From: Flavobacteriaceae bacterium
GTDB lineage: Bacteria > Bacteroidota > Bacteroidia > Flavobacteriales > Flavobacteriaceae
Direction of reading: 5' to 3'
DNA length: 37,348 nucleotides
Assembly (NCBI GenBank): GCA_016744615.1
Contig: JADGEA010000015.1
Span: 1 to 37,348, forward strand
Of the stretch, positions 16,026 to 23,714 are shown piece after piece (the first letter of the stretch is position 1; every line of letters begins with the position of its first letter). Below the pieces are notes generated by a model. The model was not told where the DNA came from. It worked only from the letters and a program-made list of their open reading frames with translations, and did no database searches. The position numbers and the translations under genes were made by a program.

Positions 16026-17330
16026 ATGCTAAATAAATTCTTTGAAATAAGTAAACGACAATCCACTTTTAAAAAAGAGATCATTGGTGGAGCAACTACT
16101 TTTTTAACAATGGCTTATATTATATTTGTAAATCCATCTATTTTGGGAGATGCCGGTATGGATAAAAGTGCTTTGATCAGTGTAACGATTATCGCTTCTG
16201 TAATTGGAACTTTGCTTGCCGGAGTTTGGGCAAAAGTGCCCTATGCTATGGCACCTGGGATGGGTTTAAATGCCTTTTTTACTTACACATTGGTTATCGG
16301 GCATGGTGTAGCTTGGGAAACAGCTTTGGGTGTGGTATTTATTTCAGGAATCATATTTTTATTATTGACCGTTACCGGATTTAGAACAAAGATCATTCAT
16401 GCTATTCCTTTATCCTTACGATTGGCTGTTGGAGCAGGAATAGGTTTGTTTATTTCATTTATAGGGTTCAAAAACATGGGTCTGGTTGTTGCAAATCCAG
16501 CTACTTTGATTGGTTTGGGAGAGTTTTCACCAACCTTATTGATTGGAATATTCGGATTGTTGATTACTGCAATAATGGAAGTTAGAAAAGTTCGAGGGGG
16601 TATTTTTTACGGTATCATCATTACAACGATCATTGCTTTTTTTACCGGACAGATACATGCTCCGGAATCATTTATGTCATTACCACCATCTATTGAACCA
16701 ATTTTTTTAAAGTTAGATATCATATCAGCTTTAAACTTAAGTTTGATAGGTGCTATATTCTCATTTATGTTTGTTGATCTTTTTGATTCAGTAGGAACTA
16801 TTGTGGCCTGTTCTTATGAAGCCGGATTTGTAGATAAAGATGGAAAAGTAAAACATGTGGATAAAATTTTGGAAGCAGATGCCGTTGCCTCTGTTGCAGG
16901 TTCTCTTTTAGGTACAAGTACTACCACAACTTATATAGAGTCAGCATCTGGAATTGCAAATGGAGCCAGAACTGGTTTTGCTTCTGTGGTCACTGCATCC
17001 CTTTTTATACTTGCTTTGTTTTTTGCTCCCCTTATCGGAATTGTACCAGCATATGCCACTGCCCCTGCACTAATTATTGTTGGTGTTTATATGTTCAAGA
17101 ACATTAAAGAAATTGATTTTAAAGATTTTACTGAAGCTATTCCTGCATTTTTAACAATTATTTTGATGCCATTAACCTATAGTATCTCCACTGGTCTTTC
17201 ATTTGGTTTTGTTGCCTATGTTTTACTTAAAATAGCCGGAGGAAAAGCAAAAAATATTTCTGTTTTGATGTGGGTCATAGGAGCTCTATCTCTTTTGAAT
17301 TTATATTTATCTGTAGGATTTGTATTATAA
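16026..17330 (+). CDS. NCS2-family purine permease (AzgA/PbuG-like)
   Basis: An inner-membrane proton-coupled importer of adenine, guanine or hypoxanthine. Seen: the AzgA-type N-terminus (FKKEIIGGATTFLTMAYIIFVNPSIL), the MAPGMGLNAFFTY motif, about 12-14 hydrophobic segments over 434 aa, the conserved FMFVDLFDSVGTIVACSYEAGF loop and LGTSTTTTYIESASGIANGARTG, both typical of this branch rather than the uracil/xanthine branch. It forms a two-gene unit with the Tsx/DUF5020-like protein. Its stop is 5 bp from the convergent LuxR gene's stop. Exact base specificity cannot be read from sequence. Confidence 0.92.
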   Translation: MLNKFFEISKRQSTFKKEIIGGATTFLTMAYIIFVNPSILGDAGMDKSALISVTIIASVIGTLLAGVWAKVPYAMAPGMGLNAFFTYTLVIGHGVAWETALGVVFISGIIFLLLTVTGFRTKIIHAIPLSLRLAVGAGIGLFISFIGFKNMGLVVANPATLIGLGEFSPTLLIGIFGLLITAIMEVRKVRGGIFYGIIITTIIAFFTGQIHAPESFMSLPPSIEPIFLKLDIISALNLSLIGAIFSFMFVDLFDSVGTIVACSYEAGFVDKDGKVKHVDKILEADAVASVAGSLLGTSTTTTYIESASGIANGARTGFASVVTASLFILALFFAPLIGIVPAYATAPALIIVGVYMFKNIKEIDFKDFTEAIPAFLTIILMPLTYSISTGLSFGFVAYVLLKIAGGKAKNISVLMWVIGALSLLNLYLSVGFVL

Positions 17331-17335
17331 AAAAT

Positions 17336-18955
17336 CTAAAGAGTCTGGGCTTTTCTTGCCGCTTCAATTCGGTTACGAACATCTAGTTTAACAAAAATAC
17401 TCATTGTATGTGTTTTTACAGTAGAAAGGGAAACAAACATTTTATTTGCAATTTCCTGATTTTTCATGCCTTGAGAAATGTAAATTAAAACCTCAGCTTC
17501 TCTGGATGTTAAACCGTATTCCTCAATTTTTTGATCAATATTCACATTTTTCTTTTTACAATCATCATTTTCCAATCGATATATTTCACCTAAATACTCT
17601 TCAATATTATTTCTCATTTCCTCAATTTCCAATTGCTTATTTTTTAGTCTAAGTCGGTTGTAAAAAATAAAGAAAAAACCCAAAAGAACCAAAAGGCCAA
17701 TAATTAGAAAGTCAATAAGCACCCTGCTTTTATGAACTCTGGATTCAAGATATAAACGATGAATTTCCTGATCCTTTTTTTCAGAATCATATTTAATTCC
17801 CATAGCAACAATATTATTGTCGCTATGAATATTGAACATACTATCACGGTATGTTGTCATTAATTTATACTCCTTAAAGGCATTTTTATAATTAGCTTTT
17901 TCATTGTATAGTTTTGAAAGAGTCTCATAGCCTAAAATAATATTTTCCTTAGATGCAACCTTTTTTGCAATTGCCAAACCCTTTTGAATACTTTCCTCTG
18001 CCTTGTTATATTGTTTTAGTTTGAAATAACAAATTCCTTTATTAACTAGGGTGTTACTTAAATATCGGTGGCTTCGAAATTTTTCAAGAACAGGAAGAGC
18101 TTTATTATAATATTTTAAAGATTTTTCATATTCACCTTTGTGCTGAAACATTTTCCCTATTGTATTATTGATAATAGCAACATTATCTTTATAGCCCAAT
18201 TTTTTGGCTATCTTTAATGACTTCATATGATAAGCATAGGAACTATCATATTTTTTTTGATGCATATAAACTTCTCCCAGGTTACTGTAATCATAACCCA
18301 TCCCTTTTTCATTGTTATTGAGTGATTCTAAATTAAGAGCAAGTTTAAAGTATGTTTTTGCTTGATCAAATTTATTTTGATTGAGGTAGGCATTTCCAAT
18401 TCCATTCAAAGCCATTGCCATACTTCGGGTATGTTCTACTTTTTCAGAAAGTTTTAAAGCTTCAAAATAATGAGTGAGAGCTTCTTCTTCCATATTTAAT
18501 TTTCGATAAGAAACTCCTAAACTGTTTAGATTTTTTATCCTTGATTCAATATCCCAAGAACTCTTGTAATGTTGCAATGCATCTTTGTGCAGTTTAACAG
18601 ATTTTAAATATTCATGCTGGTAACGGGCATTAACACCTTTTGTATTCAAACAATTTGCAATTCCGGTTTCATAATTAATATTTCTAGAAACTTGAAGAGC
18701 TACCTCTAAAATATCATTTCTAATTGGTTTGTTTTTTATAGATAATTTGAAGGCTGTAATTAGATCAATAACTTTTATCGTGTCTTCTTTTTTAAGAGAA
18801 ATAACCTGATATAGGCTATCAATATTCACATTTTTTTGTTTTTTAATTAATTTATAATTAAGAGGTTGTAGATCAGAAAATGAAATGTTGTCTTTTTTAC
18901 CACATGATAATAGTAAAATTAGAAGAATTGTAAAAGCAAGCAATTTTTTATTCAT
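17336..18955 (-). CDS. Transmembrane TPR regulator with C-terminal LuxR HTH, copy 1
   Basis: The start is placed at 18955 (MNKKLLAFTILLILLLSC), which creates a lipoprotein signal with lipobox LLSC and the same length (539 aa) as the neighbouring copy; the frame is open to 19021. Domains: lipoprotein or membrane anchor, about six TPRs at 90-370 (for example AMALNGIGNAYLNQNKFDQA), one membrane segment about 409-430, a coiled coil (430-470), and a LuxR/GerE HTH at about 480-539 (LTSREAEVLIYISQG, NQEIANKMFVSLSTVKTH). Inferred layout: TPR sensor in the periplasm, HTH in the cytoplasm, a one-component membrane regulator. A promoter/operator module (19243-19310) and two hairpins lie upstream, so its leader is about 280 nt if transcribed from there. 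Likely targets: itself and the OmpA-led operon. Confidence 0.88.
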   Translation of the reverse strand: MNKKLLAFTILLILLLSCGKKDNISFSDLQPLNYKLIKKQKNVNIDSLYQVISLKKEDTIKVIDLITAFKLSIKNKPIRNDILEVALQVSRNINYETGIANCLNTKGVNARYQHEYLKSVKLHKDALQHYKSSWDIESRIKNLNSLGVSYRKLNMEEEALTHYFEALKLSEKVEHTRSMAMALNGIGNAYLNQNKFDQAKTYFKLALNLESLNNNEKGMGYDYSNLGEVYMHQKKYDSSYAYHMKSLKIAKKLGYKDNVAIINNTIGKMFQHKGEYEKSLKYYNKALPVLEKFRSHRYLSNTLVNKGICYFKLKQYNKAEESIQKGLAIAKKVASKENIILGYETLSKLYNEKANYKNAFKEYKLMTTYRDSMFNIHSDNNIVAMGIKYDSEKKDQEIHRLYLESRVHKSRVLIDFLIIGLLVLLGFFFIFYNRLRLKNKQLEIEEMRNNIEEYLGEIYRLENDDCKKKNVNIDQKIEEYGLTSREAEVLIYISQGMKNQEIANKMFVSLSTVKTHTMSIFVKLDVRNRIEAARKAQTL

Positions 18956-19000
18956 CAATAATAGATTTCTAATAAAACAAATATTGGTATTTTTAGACTT

Positions 19001-19033
19001 ATTTTTTATAACATTTATCATGTTATAAAAAAT
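19001..19033. repeat. Perfect 14-bp inverted repeat before LuxR copy 1
   Basis: Arms at 19001-19014 and 19020-19033 are exact reverse complements (ATTTTTTATAACAT and its complement) with a 5-nt spacer, 45 bp before the chosen start codon at 18955. It could be an operator, for instance for autoregulation, or an RNA hairpin in the leader. The alternative start codon at 19021 lies inside the repeat, a further reason to prefer 18955. Confidence 0.65.
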
Positions 19034-19147
19034 AGTGACTCATGATTAATACAAACGCTTTATTATTGATTTTATGATATAAAGAGAAGAAGATTAAATT
19101 AAAAAAGGAAGAAAAATGAAGAATAACTTTTTTTATAATTTTTTAGT

Positions 19148-19236
19148 AAAAAAACGGGTGACTAAACAGGGGGAATAAAATAAGGTTGGTTGAGGGAATT
19201 AAAATTTTAAAGTCACCCGATAATCTTTACTAATAC
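19148..19236 (-). ncRNA. Candidate short RNA or attenuated leader ending in a hairpin plus T-run
   Basis: Starting from the -10-like element at 19250-19243 (minus strand), transcription would begin near 19236. It would soon make a perfect 9-bp stem, CGGGTGACT (19155-19163) with AGTCACCCG (19211-19219), followed by seven T. That is an intrinsic-terminator look with an unusually large 47-nt loop carrying C-rich pieces (TTCCCTCAACC, TTCCCCCTG). The product would be about 90 nt. No ORF of note lies inside. It is either a small RNA, or a leader where LuxR copy 1 transcription is partly stopped. No transcript evidence is available here. Confidence 0.4.
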
Positions 19237-19242
19237 TTGAGA

Positions 19243-19310
19243 CAAAAGTACATGAACTCTTAAGTAAAACTATCATACTTTAGGCCTAATTGGATAGTCC
19301 TTTAGTATGA
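19243..19310 (-). promoter_or_regulatory. Second copy of the TCATACT/AGTATGA operator with -10-like element
   Basis: TACTTTTG (minus strand, 19250-19243) matches TAnnTTTG. TCATACT (19273-19279) and AGTATGA (19304-19310) form an inverted pair spanning 38 bp, whose near edge is 23 bp from the -10-like element, exactly as at 14925-14993. Both copies share TCATACTTT-x-GG on the near side and CTTTAGTATGATTTTT on the far side. Transcription would run toward LuxR copy 1. Confidence 0.6.
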
Positions 19311-19414
19311 TTTTTAAACGAGTAAACTTAGTTAAAAGTTAAAAGAGCAGTAATTTTTATAATTACTTTGCACTTTATCAGTTATCTATAAAAAACAAAG
19401 GGAAAATTTATAAA

Positions 19415-21034
19415 TTAAATGGATTGTGCTTTTCTTGCTGCTTCAATTCTATTACGAACATCAAGTTTGTCGTAAATATTTTTTGTGTGAGTCTTAATTG
19501 TTGAAAGAGTTACATACATTGCATCAGCTATTTCTTGGTTTTTCATCCCTTTGGTAATATAATTTAACACTTCTAATTCTCTGGATGACAATTTATATTT
19601 ATTCAATTTTTCAGAAAGGTCAAGGGTACTATTTTCATTGTCTTCATGTTCTAATTTTGAGATCTGACTTAAATGTGATTCAATTTGACCTCGCATATTT
19701 TCAATTAACATATTATTGTTTTTTATTTTCATTCGATTAAAAATAAATGAAAACACACTCAACAGGATCAATAAGCCAATGGTTAAAAATAATATAATAT
19801 CTCTACTCTCAGAGACTTCACTTTCAAGATGAAGCCTTTTAATTTTTTCATCTTTTTTATCAGTATCATACTTGATATTCATAGCAACAATATTATTTTC
19901 ACTTTGAATATTAAAAATACTATCGCGGTAAACAACCATCAATTTATAATTATTCAAAGCATCATCAGGTTTACCTTTCTGTTCTAAAAGGTCAGACAAT
20001 GCCTGATAGCCTAAAACTAAATTATCTTTAGATGAAATTTCTGATGACAACCTCAAACCAGAATTGATATATTCTTCTGCTATTTGATACTCATTTAGTT
20101 TTGTAAAAATAATTCCGGAATTTATTAGCGTAAAACTTAATAATCGTTTTCTTTTAGATTTTTTTAATACAGGAATAGATTCAAAATAATACTCAAGCGC
20201 CTGGCTCCAATCTTCTTTATTCTGGAACATCAAACCCATAGAGCTTTTTATAATTGCCTGATCAACTAATCTATTTGACTTATTGGCAATTTCTAAAGCC
20301 ATATTTTGGTAATAAAAAGCACTATCATATTGTTTTTTATACATAAAAGCTTCTCCCAAATTGCTATAATCATAGCCTTTTCCTCGTTCATTTTTTTCTA
20401 ACTTATTCCATTTCAGTGAAAGATTAAAATATTTGATTGCTTCATCATATTTTTTCAAGGCTACATATGCATTCCCTAATCCGTTAAGTGCCATTGCAAC
20501 ACTTCTAGTAAAATTAAATTTTTCAGCTAATTTAACAGCTTCCATATGTTGTATTATTGCCTCTTCTTCTAAATTAAGCCTTCTATAAGAAACGCCTAAA
20601 CAATTTAAATTTTTTATTTTTGATTCAATATCCCAGGAATTTGCAAAGTAGGGAAAGGCTTCTTTGTGTAGTTTAACAGATTTTAAATAGGAATGTTGAT
20701 ATCTCGCATTTACTCCTTTTATATTTAAACTATTTGCAATTCCTGTTTGATAATTTATTTTTTTGGAAATCGTTAATGCATCCTCTAAAACATCATTTCT
20801 AAGAGGTCTGTTTCTTATAGATAATTTAAAAATTAAAATAAGATTATATACTTTTATCGTATCGTCCTTTGTATTGACAACGAATTGATACAAACTATCA
20901 ATATTTATTTTCTTTTGTTTTTTAAGTGTTTTGTAATCCAGTGATTTTCTTCCTGACAAAGAAGTATTATCTCTTTTATTACAAGAGATTAATGAAGTTA
21001 AAATAATGATGAGTACAATTGTCTTTTTACGCAT
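19415..21034 (-). CDS. Transmembrane TPR regulator with C-terminal LuxR HTH, copy 2
   Basis: Same 539-aa design as the gene at 17336-18955: lipobox LISC at about residue 18, TPRs at about 90-370 (AMALNGLGNAYVALKKYDEA), a membrane segment at about 409-430 (IILFLTIGLLILLSVFSFIF), a coiled coil, and a LuxR/GerE HTH (LSSRELEVLNYITKG, NQEIADAMYVTLSTIKTHTKNIYDKL). Many stretches are near-identical between copies (RKAQ end, QTGIANSLNIKGVNARYQH), so this is a tandem duplication. The TPRs differ more than the HTH, which suggests related DNA sites with different inputs. The 380-bp spacer to copy 1 holds the operator module. Confidence 0.88.
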   Translation of the reverse strand: MRKKTIVLIIILTSLISCNKRDNTSLSGRKSLDYKTLKKQKKINIDSLYQFVVNTKDDTIKVYNLILIFKLSIRNRPLRNDVLEDALTISKKINYQTGIANSLNIKGVNARYQHSYLKSVKLHKEAFPYFANSWDIESKIKNLNCLGVSYRRLNLEEEAIIQHMEAVKLAEKFNFTRSVAMALNGLGNAYVALKKYDEAIKYFNLSLKWNKLEKNERGKGYDYSNLGEAFMYKKQYDSAFYYQNMALEIANKSNRLVDQAIIKSSMGLMFQNKEDWSQALEYYFESIPVLKKSKRKRLLSFTLINSGIIFTKLNEYQIAEEYINSGLRLSSEISSKDNLVLGYQALSDLLEQKGKPDDALNNYKLMVVYRDSIFNIQSENNIVAMNIKYDTDKKDEKIKRLHLESEVSESRDIILFLTIGLLILLSVFSFIFNRMKIKNNNMLIENMRGQIESHLSQISKLEHEDNENSTLDLSEKLNKYKLSSRELEVLNYITKGMKNQEIADAMYVTLSTIKTHTKNIYDKLDVRNRIEAARKAQSI

Positions 21035-21388
21035 AAAAACACATTAATGGATATTTTATTTTGCCATTAAAGATTACAAAATTCAAATAAAAAAACATGC
21101 ATAAAATACTGATGTACAGCATGTAAAATAATTTTTTAATTACGAACTATTTATTCGCAATTTACAATAAAAGAAACAAAGTAGTCAAAAAATCCTATAT
21201 AAATGAGTGAAATGAACAAGGAAACTAAAAGTTTTATCCAAACCCACCGAATATAAACGACAGGTAAGTTATATCATTACCACATTGTGTGAAGAGTTTT
21301 GGGATATATTTTAGGAACTATTTTCTGAGCAATCTTTAAGTTCTTAATGGTTTACTTTTTGAATAACTTCACTTTTGGGCAATACAAG
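21035..21388. other. AT-rich spacer upstream of LuxR copy 2 with possible gene remnant
   Basis: No intact gene. On the plus strand about 21203-21330, two adjacent frames carry short protein-like stretches (MSEMNKETKSFIQTH, then EYKRQVSYIITTLCEEFWDIF) broken by a frameshift and stops. This may be the debris of a decayed gene, which I cannot assign. No second copy of the TCATACT operator is visible here. Confidence 0.35.
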
Positions 21389-21422
21389 AAAAAGGATGTT
21401 TAAAATTTAGAACATCCTTTTT
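21389..21422 (-). terminator. Intrinsic terminator downstream of the 21563-22117 lipoprotein gene
   Basis: Perfect 12-bp arms AAAAAGGATGTT (21389-21400) and AACATCCTTTTT (21411-21422) with a 10-nt loop. Read on the minus strand it ends in a T-run, so it fits as terminator of the gene ending at 21563; the flanking A/T runs would let it work in both directions. Positions 21423-21562 hold nothing else I can identify. Confidence 0.7.
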
Positions 21423-21562
21423 ATAATTTTTTCTAAAAAATAGCAAAACAACCCTGAGTGTTACCTGTTTTAATTAAGCAATGCAACACTAAGAAACTAA
21501 TTTGAGGATTTTTTATTAAAGCTGCTTAATGTTTAATATAGTCCAATAGATAAACTCAAAAA

Positions 21563-22117
21563 CTATTTAAGCGGATTAGCAACTACCTTCACCTTGATCA
21601 AAATATAAATGGTAAAACTCACATCACTGTTATCAACAGTTCCCGTGATTTTTGCTGTAAATTTACTCTTGCTTTTTAAAATTTGATTTACCGTACCCCA
21701 TTGTCCTTCTCCTGAATCTAGAATTATTTGGGCTCCATTAACTACATTAAAATTTGAAACAGACCAGGATGCAGATTTAGATCCCTGTGAGATTGTAATG
21801 ATTCCTGATTCAATGGTGACCGGTTTTGAAACTCTTTTAACCGTACCTGTAATTTCTTGAACGTCAAAAGATTTTAGTTTGTCAAGATATTTTTTAATTT
21901 GTGAATCGGATAAGGGGTCGATGGTTTCTTCTTCTGAAAAACTAATTCCACCAGTCTTAATAGTTGCTTTCATAGCTGTTACTGCTGGAACTACAACGTT
22001 TAAATCTGCTCCTAAATTTGAATTAAATTTAATATCTGCCAAAGATTCAACATCATCACAACTTGAGAATGATACGCCAATCAATAAAATAATAAGGGTT
22101 TTTAAAAATGTTTTCAT
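21563..22117 (-). CDS. Lipoprotein with a beta-rich domain, function unknown
   Basis: The start at 22117 (MKTFLKTLIILLIGVSFSSC) gives a lipobox SSC at residue 20; the frame is open to 22207 but that extension is not signal-like. The mature 164 residues are mostly alternating beta strands (TGTVKRVSKPVTIESGIITISQG, KFTAKITGTVDNSDVSFTIYILIKVKV) after an acidic helical piece. I do not recognise the family. It stands alone between a terminator and a palindrome-containing spacer. Probably located at the outer membrane or in the periplasm. Confidence 0.75.
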   Translation of the reverse strand: MKTFLKTLIILLIGVSFSSCDDVESLADIKFNSNLGADLNVVVPAVTAMKATIKTGGISFSEEETIDPLSDSQIKKYLDKLKSFDVQEITGTVKRVSKPVTIESGIITISQGSKSASWSVSNFNVVNGAQIILDSGEGQWGTVNQILKSKSKFTAKITGTVDNSDVSFTIYILIKVKVVANPLK

Positions 22118-22250
22118 AGTAATAAATTTTAAGATTAATAATTTGAAATACAGATCAATTTTAAATCTATATTCGCTTTTGTTTATATAATGCTTATGCT
22201 TTATCAATACTTATTTATATTACAAAATTACATCAATAACACCATATATT

Positions 22251-22272
22251 AAATGACACAAATGTGTCATTT
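22251..22272. promoter_or_regulatory. Perfect 22-bp palindrome, operator candidate
   Basis: AAATGACACA (22251-22260) and its exact complement (22263-22272), separated by AA, in the spacer between the divergent lipoprotein gene (starts 22117) and the mobA fusion (starts 22599). The GACAC-AAAT-GTGTC core has the 5-4-5 layout of Crp/Fnr-type sites, but no known consensus is matched. It is nearer the lipoprotein gene. Confidence 0.5.
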
Positions 22273-22598
22273 TTAATGGTAAAAACTTGAGTTTATATTG
22301 ATAAATTGAGTCCATTGTCAAATTCACATCCAATTTGCATAATAAATATTTAGGTCTGTTTATAAAGTTGACTACACGAAGTATGGACAAGCCAACTTAG
22401 ATTATTGGAAGTTTGAAGGCGCAAAATAATTTAAATAAATATTTCATTTTTTAGGCTTTGAGGGAATAAACCTTGTTCTAACCAATAAATGCACAAAAAA
22501 ACAACGAGATTTCATGCTATTTTTATTCTTTTTTAGAGTCGTCTTTATTGAGTAATTTAGCCATTTTAGAAATCAGATAATATTGAAATTTATTTTTC
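22273..22598. other. Spacer upstream of the mobA fusion
   Basis: A 326-bp AT-rich stretch without a gene. It holds a weak inverted repeat (AAGTTG near 22366 with CAACTT near 22394) and no clear TAnnTTTG promoter element. Nothing else is identified. Confidence 0.4.
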
Positions 22599-23714
22599 AT
22601 GGAGAAACACAGAAAACACGCCAAATTGACTCGAAGAGATTACGGTAATTATGCTGTAGATGAAATTGCTTTTTTAGGTGTAAAATGCTCAATAATTAGT
22701 GATTTAGCTCAAAATATTGTCAATAAAGCGCAAAATAAGATCAAATTCGCCTATGTTGACGCTTCTCATCATAAAGAAATAATTGCTCCAAATATTGATA
22801 ATTTCACTTTTCATTCTTCTGGAAATTTAGGAACTACTTTGTCAGTTGAAATGAATCGATATAATGACAAGATCTTGTTTTCGAAATATGATATGGTTTT
22901 TATCAATGGAAACCACTATCAGGGAGAGCAGCAGATTTTAATTTTAGACAATGAAAAAGAAGCTTCTGTATTGAAAAGAATAGATCAACTTACTAATATT
23001 CAATTTCTGATAAAGCTAAATGATGAATCAAAAGTTTTTGATTTTTTAATTGAAAAATACCCTGGGATTCAAAATCTAAAGGTTTATTCTATTGATGAGT
23101 TAGATCATATTTCAGAACATATCAATGCTATCATTCAACAAAAAATTGCCCCGGTGCAAGGATTGGTTTTAGCTGGCGGAAAAAGTATGCGAATGGGAAC
23201 AGATAAAGGTTTGCTAAATTATTTTGGAAAATCTCAACGTGATTATGCTATTGAATTATTGGAAAAACTAAATCTAAAAACTTTTTTATCTGTAAGAAAA
23301 GAACAAAATATATCTGATAAAGCAACTGTTGAAGATGTATTTTTAGGATTAGGTCCTTTTGGGGCAATATGTTCTGCATTTCAAAATGACCCAAATACAG
23401 CTTGGCTGGTTTTGGCAACAGATCTTCCTTATGTAGATGAAAAAGTAATTAAATTATTATTGGAGAAAAGAAATCCTGCTAAAATTGCTACAGCAATTAA
23501 AGGAAAAAATAAACAATTCCCTGAGCCACTTATTACCATTTGGGAACCAAAATCCTACCCCATTTTATTAAATTATTTAGCTCTTGGAATTTCCTGCCCG
23601 AGAAAAGTTTTGATCAATAATGATGTAGAAATTGTAGAGATTGATGATGATTTTATCATTAATGTAAATACTCCTAAGGAATTTGATGAGGTAAAAAAGA
23701 AGTTAAATGACTAA
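22599..23714 (+). CDS. mobA: Molybdenum cofactor guanylyltransferase (MobA domain) fused to an N-terminal domain
   Basis: Residues about 186-371 are a MobA-type nucleotidyltransferase with the GTP-binding loop LAGGKSMRMGTDKG (191-204), the metal-site-like ATDLPY and a C-terminal NVNTPKEFDEV. It would attach GMP to molybdopterin to give the guanine-dinucleotide form used by DMSO-reductase-family enzymes such as the one at 32803. Residues 1-185 are a separate domain (KLTRRDYGNYAVDEIAFLGVKCS...) in the place where MobB fusions occur, but no GxxGSGKT P-loop is present, so it is not a working MobB GTPase by motif. It overlaps the next gene by 8 bp, so translation is coupled. Confidence 0.88.
   Translation: MEKHRKHAKLTRRDYGNYAVDEIAFLGVKCSIISDLAQNIVNKAQNKIKFAYVDASHHKEIIAPNIDNFTFHSSGNLGTTLSVEMNRYNDKILFSKYDMVFINGNHYQGEQQILILDNEKEASVLKRIDQLTNIQFLIKLNDESKVFDFLIEKYPGIQNLKVYSIDELDHISEHINAIIQQKIAPVQGLVLAGGKSMRMGTDKGLLNYFGKSQRDYAIELLEKLNLKTFLSVRKEQNISDKATVEDVFLGLGPFGAICSAFQNDPNTAWLVLATDLPYVDEKVIKLLLEKRNPAKIATAIKGKNKQFPEPLITIWEPKSYPILLNYLALGISCPRKVLINNDVEIVEIDDDFIINVNTPKEFDEVKKKLND

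Noticed and set aside
18956..19021. Longer LuxR copy 1 starting at 19021
   Set aside because: The ATG lies inside the 14-bp inverted repeat, the extra residues are not signal-like, and the shorter form gives a lipobox and the same 539-aa length as copy 2.
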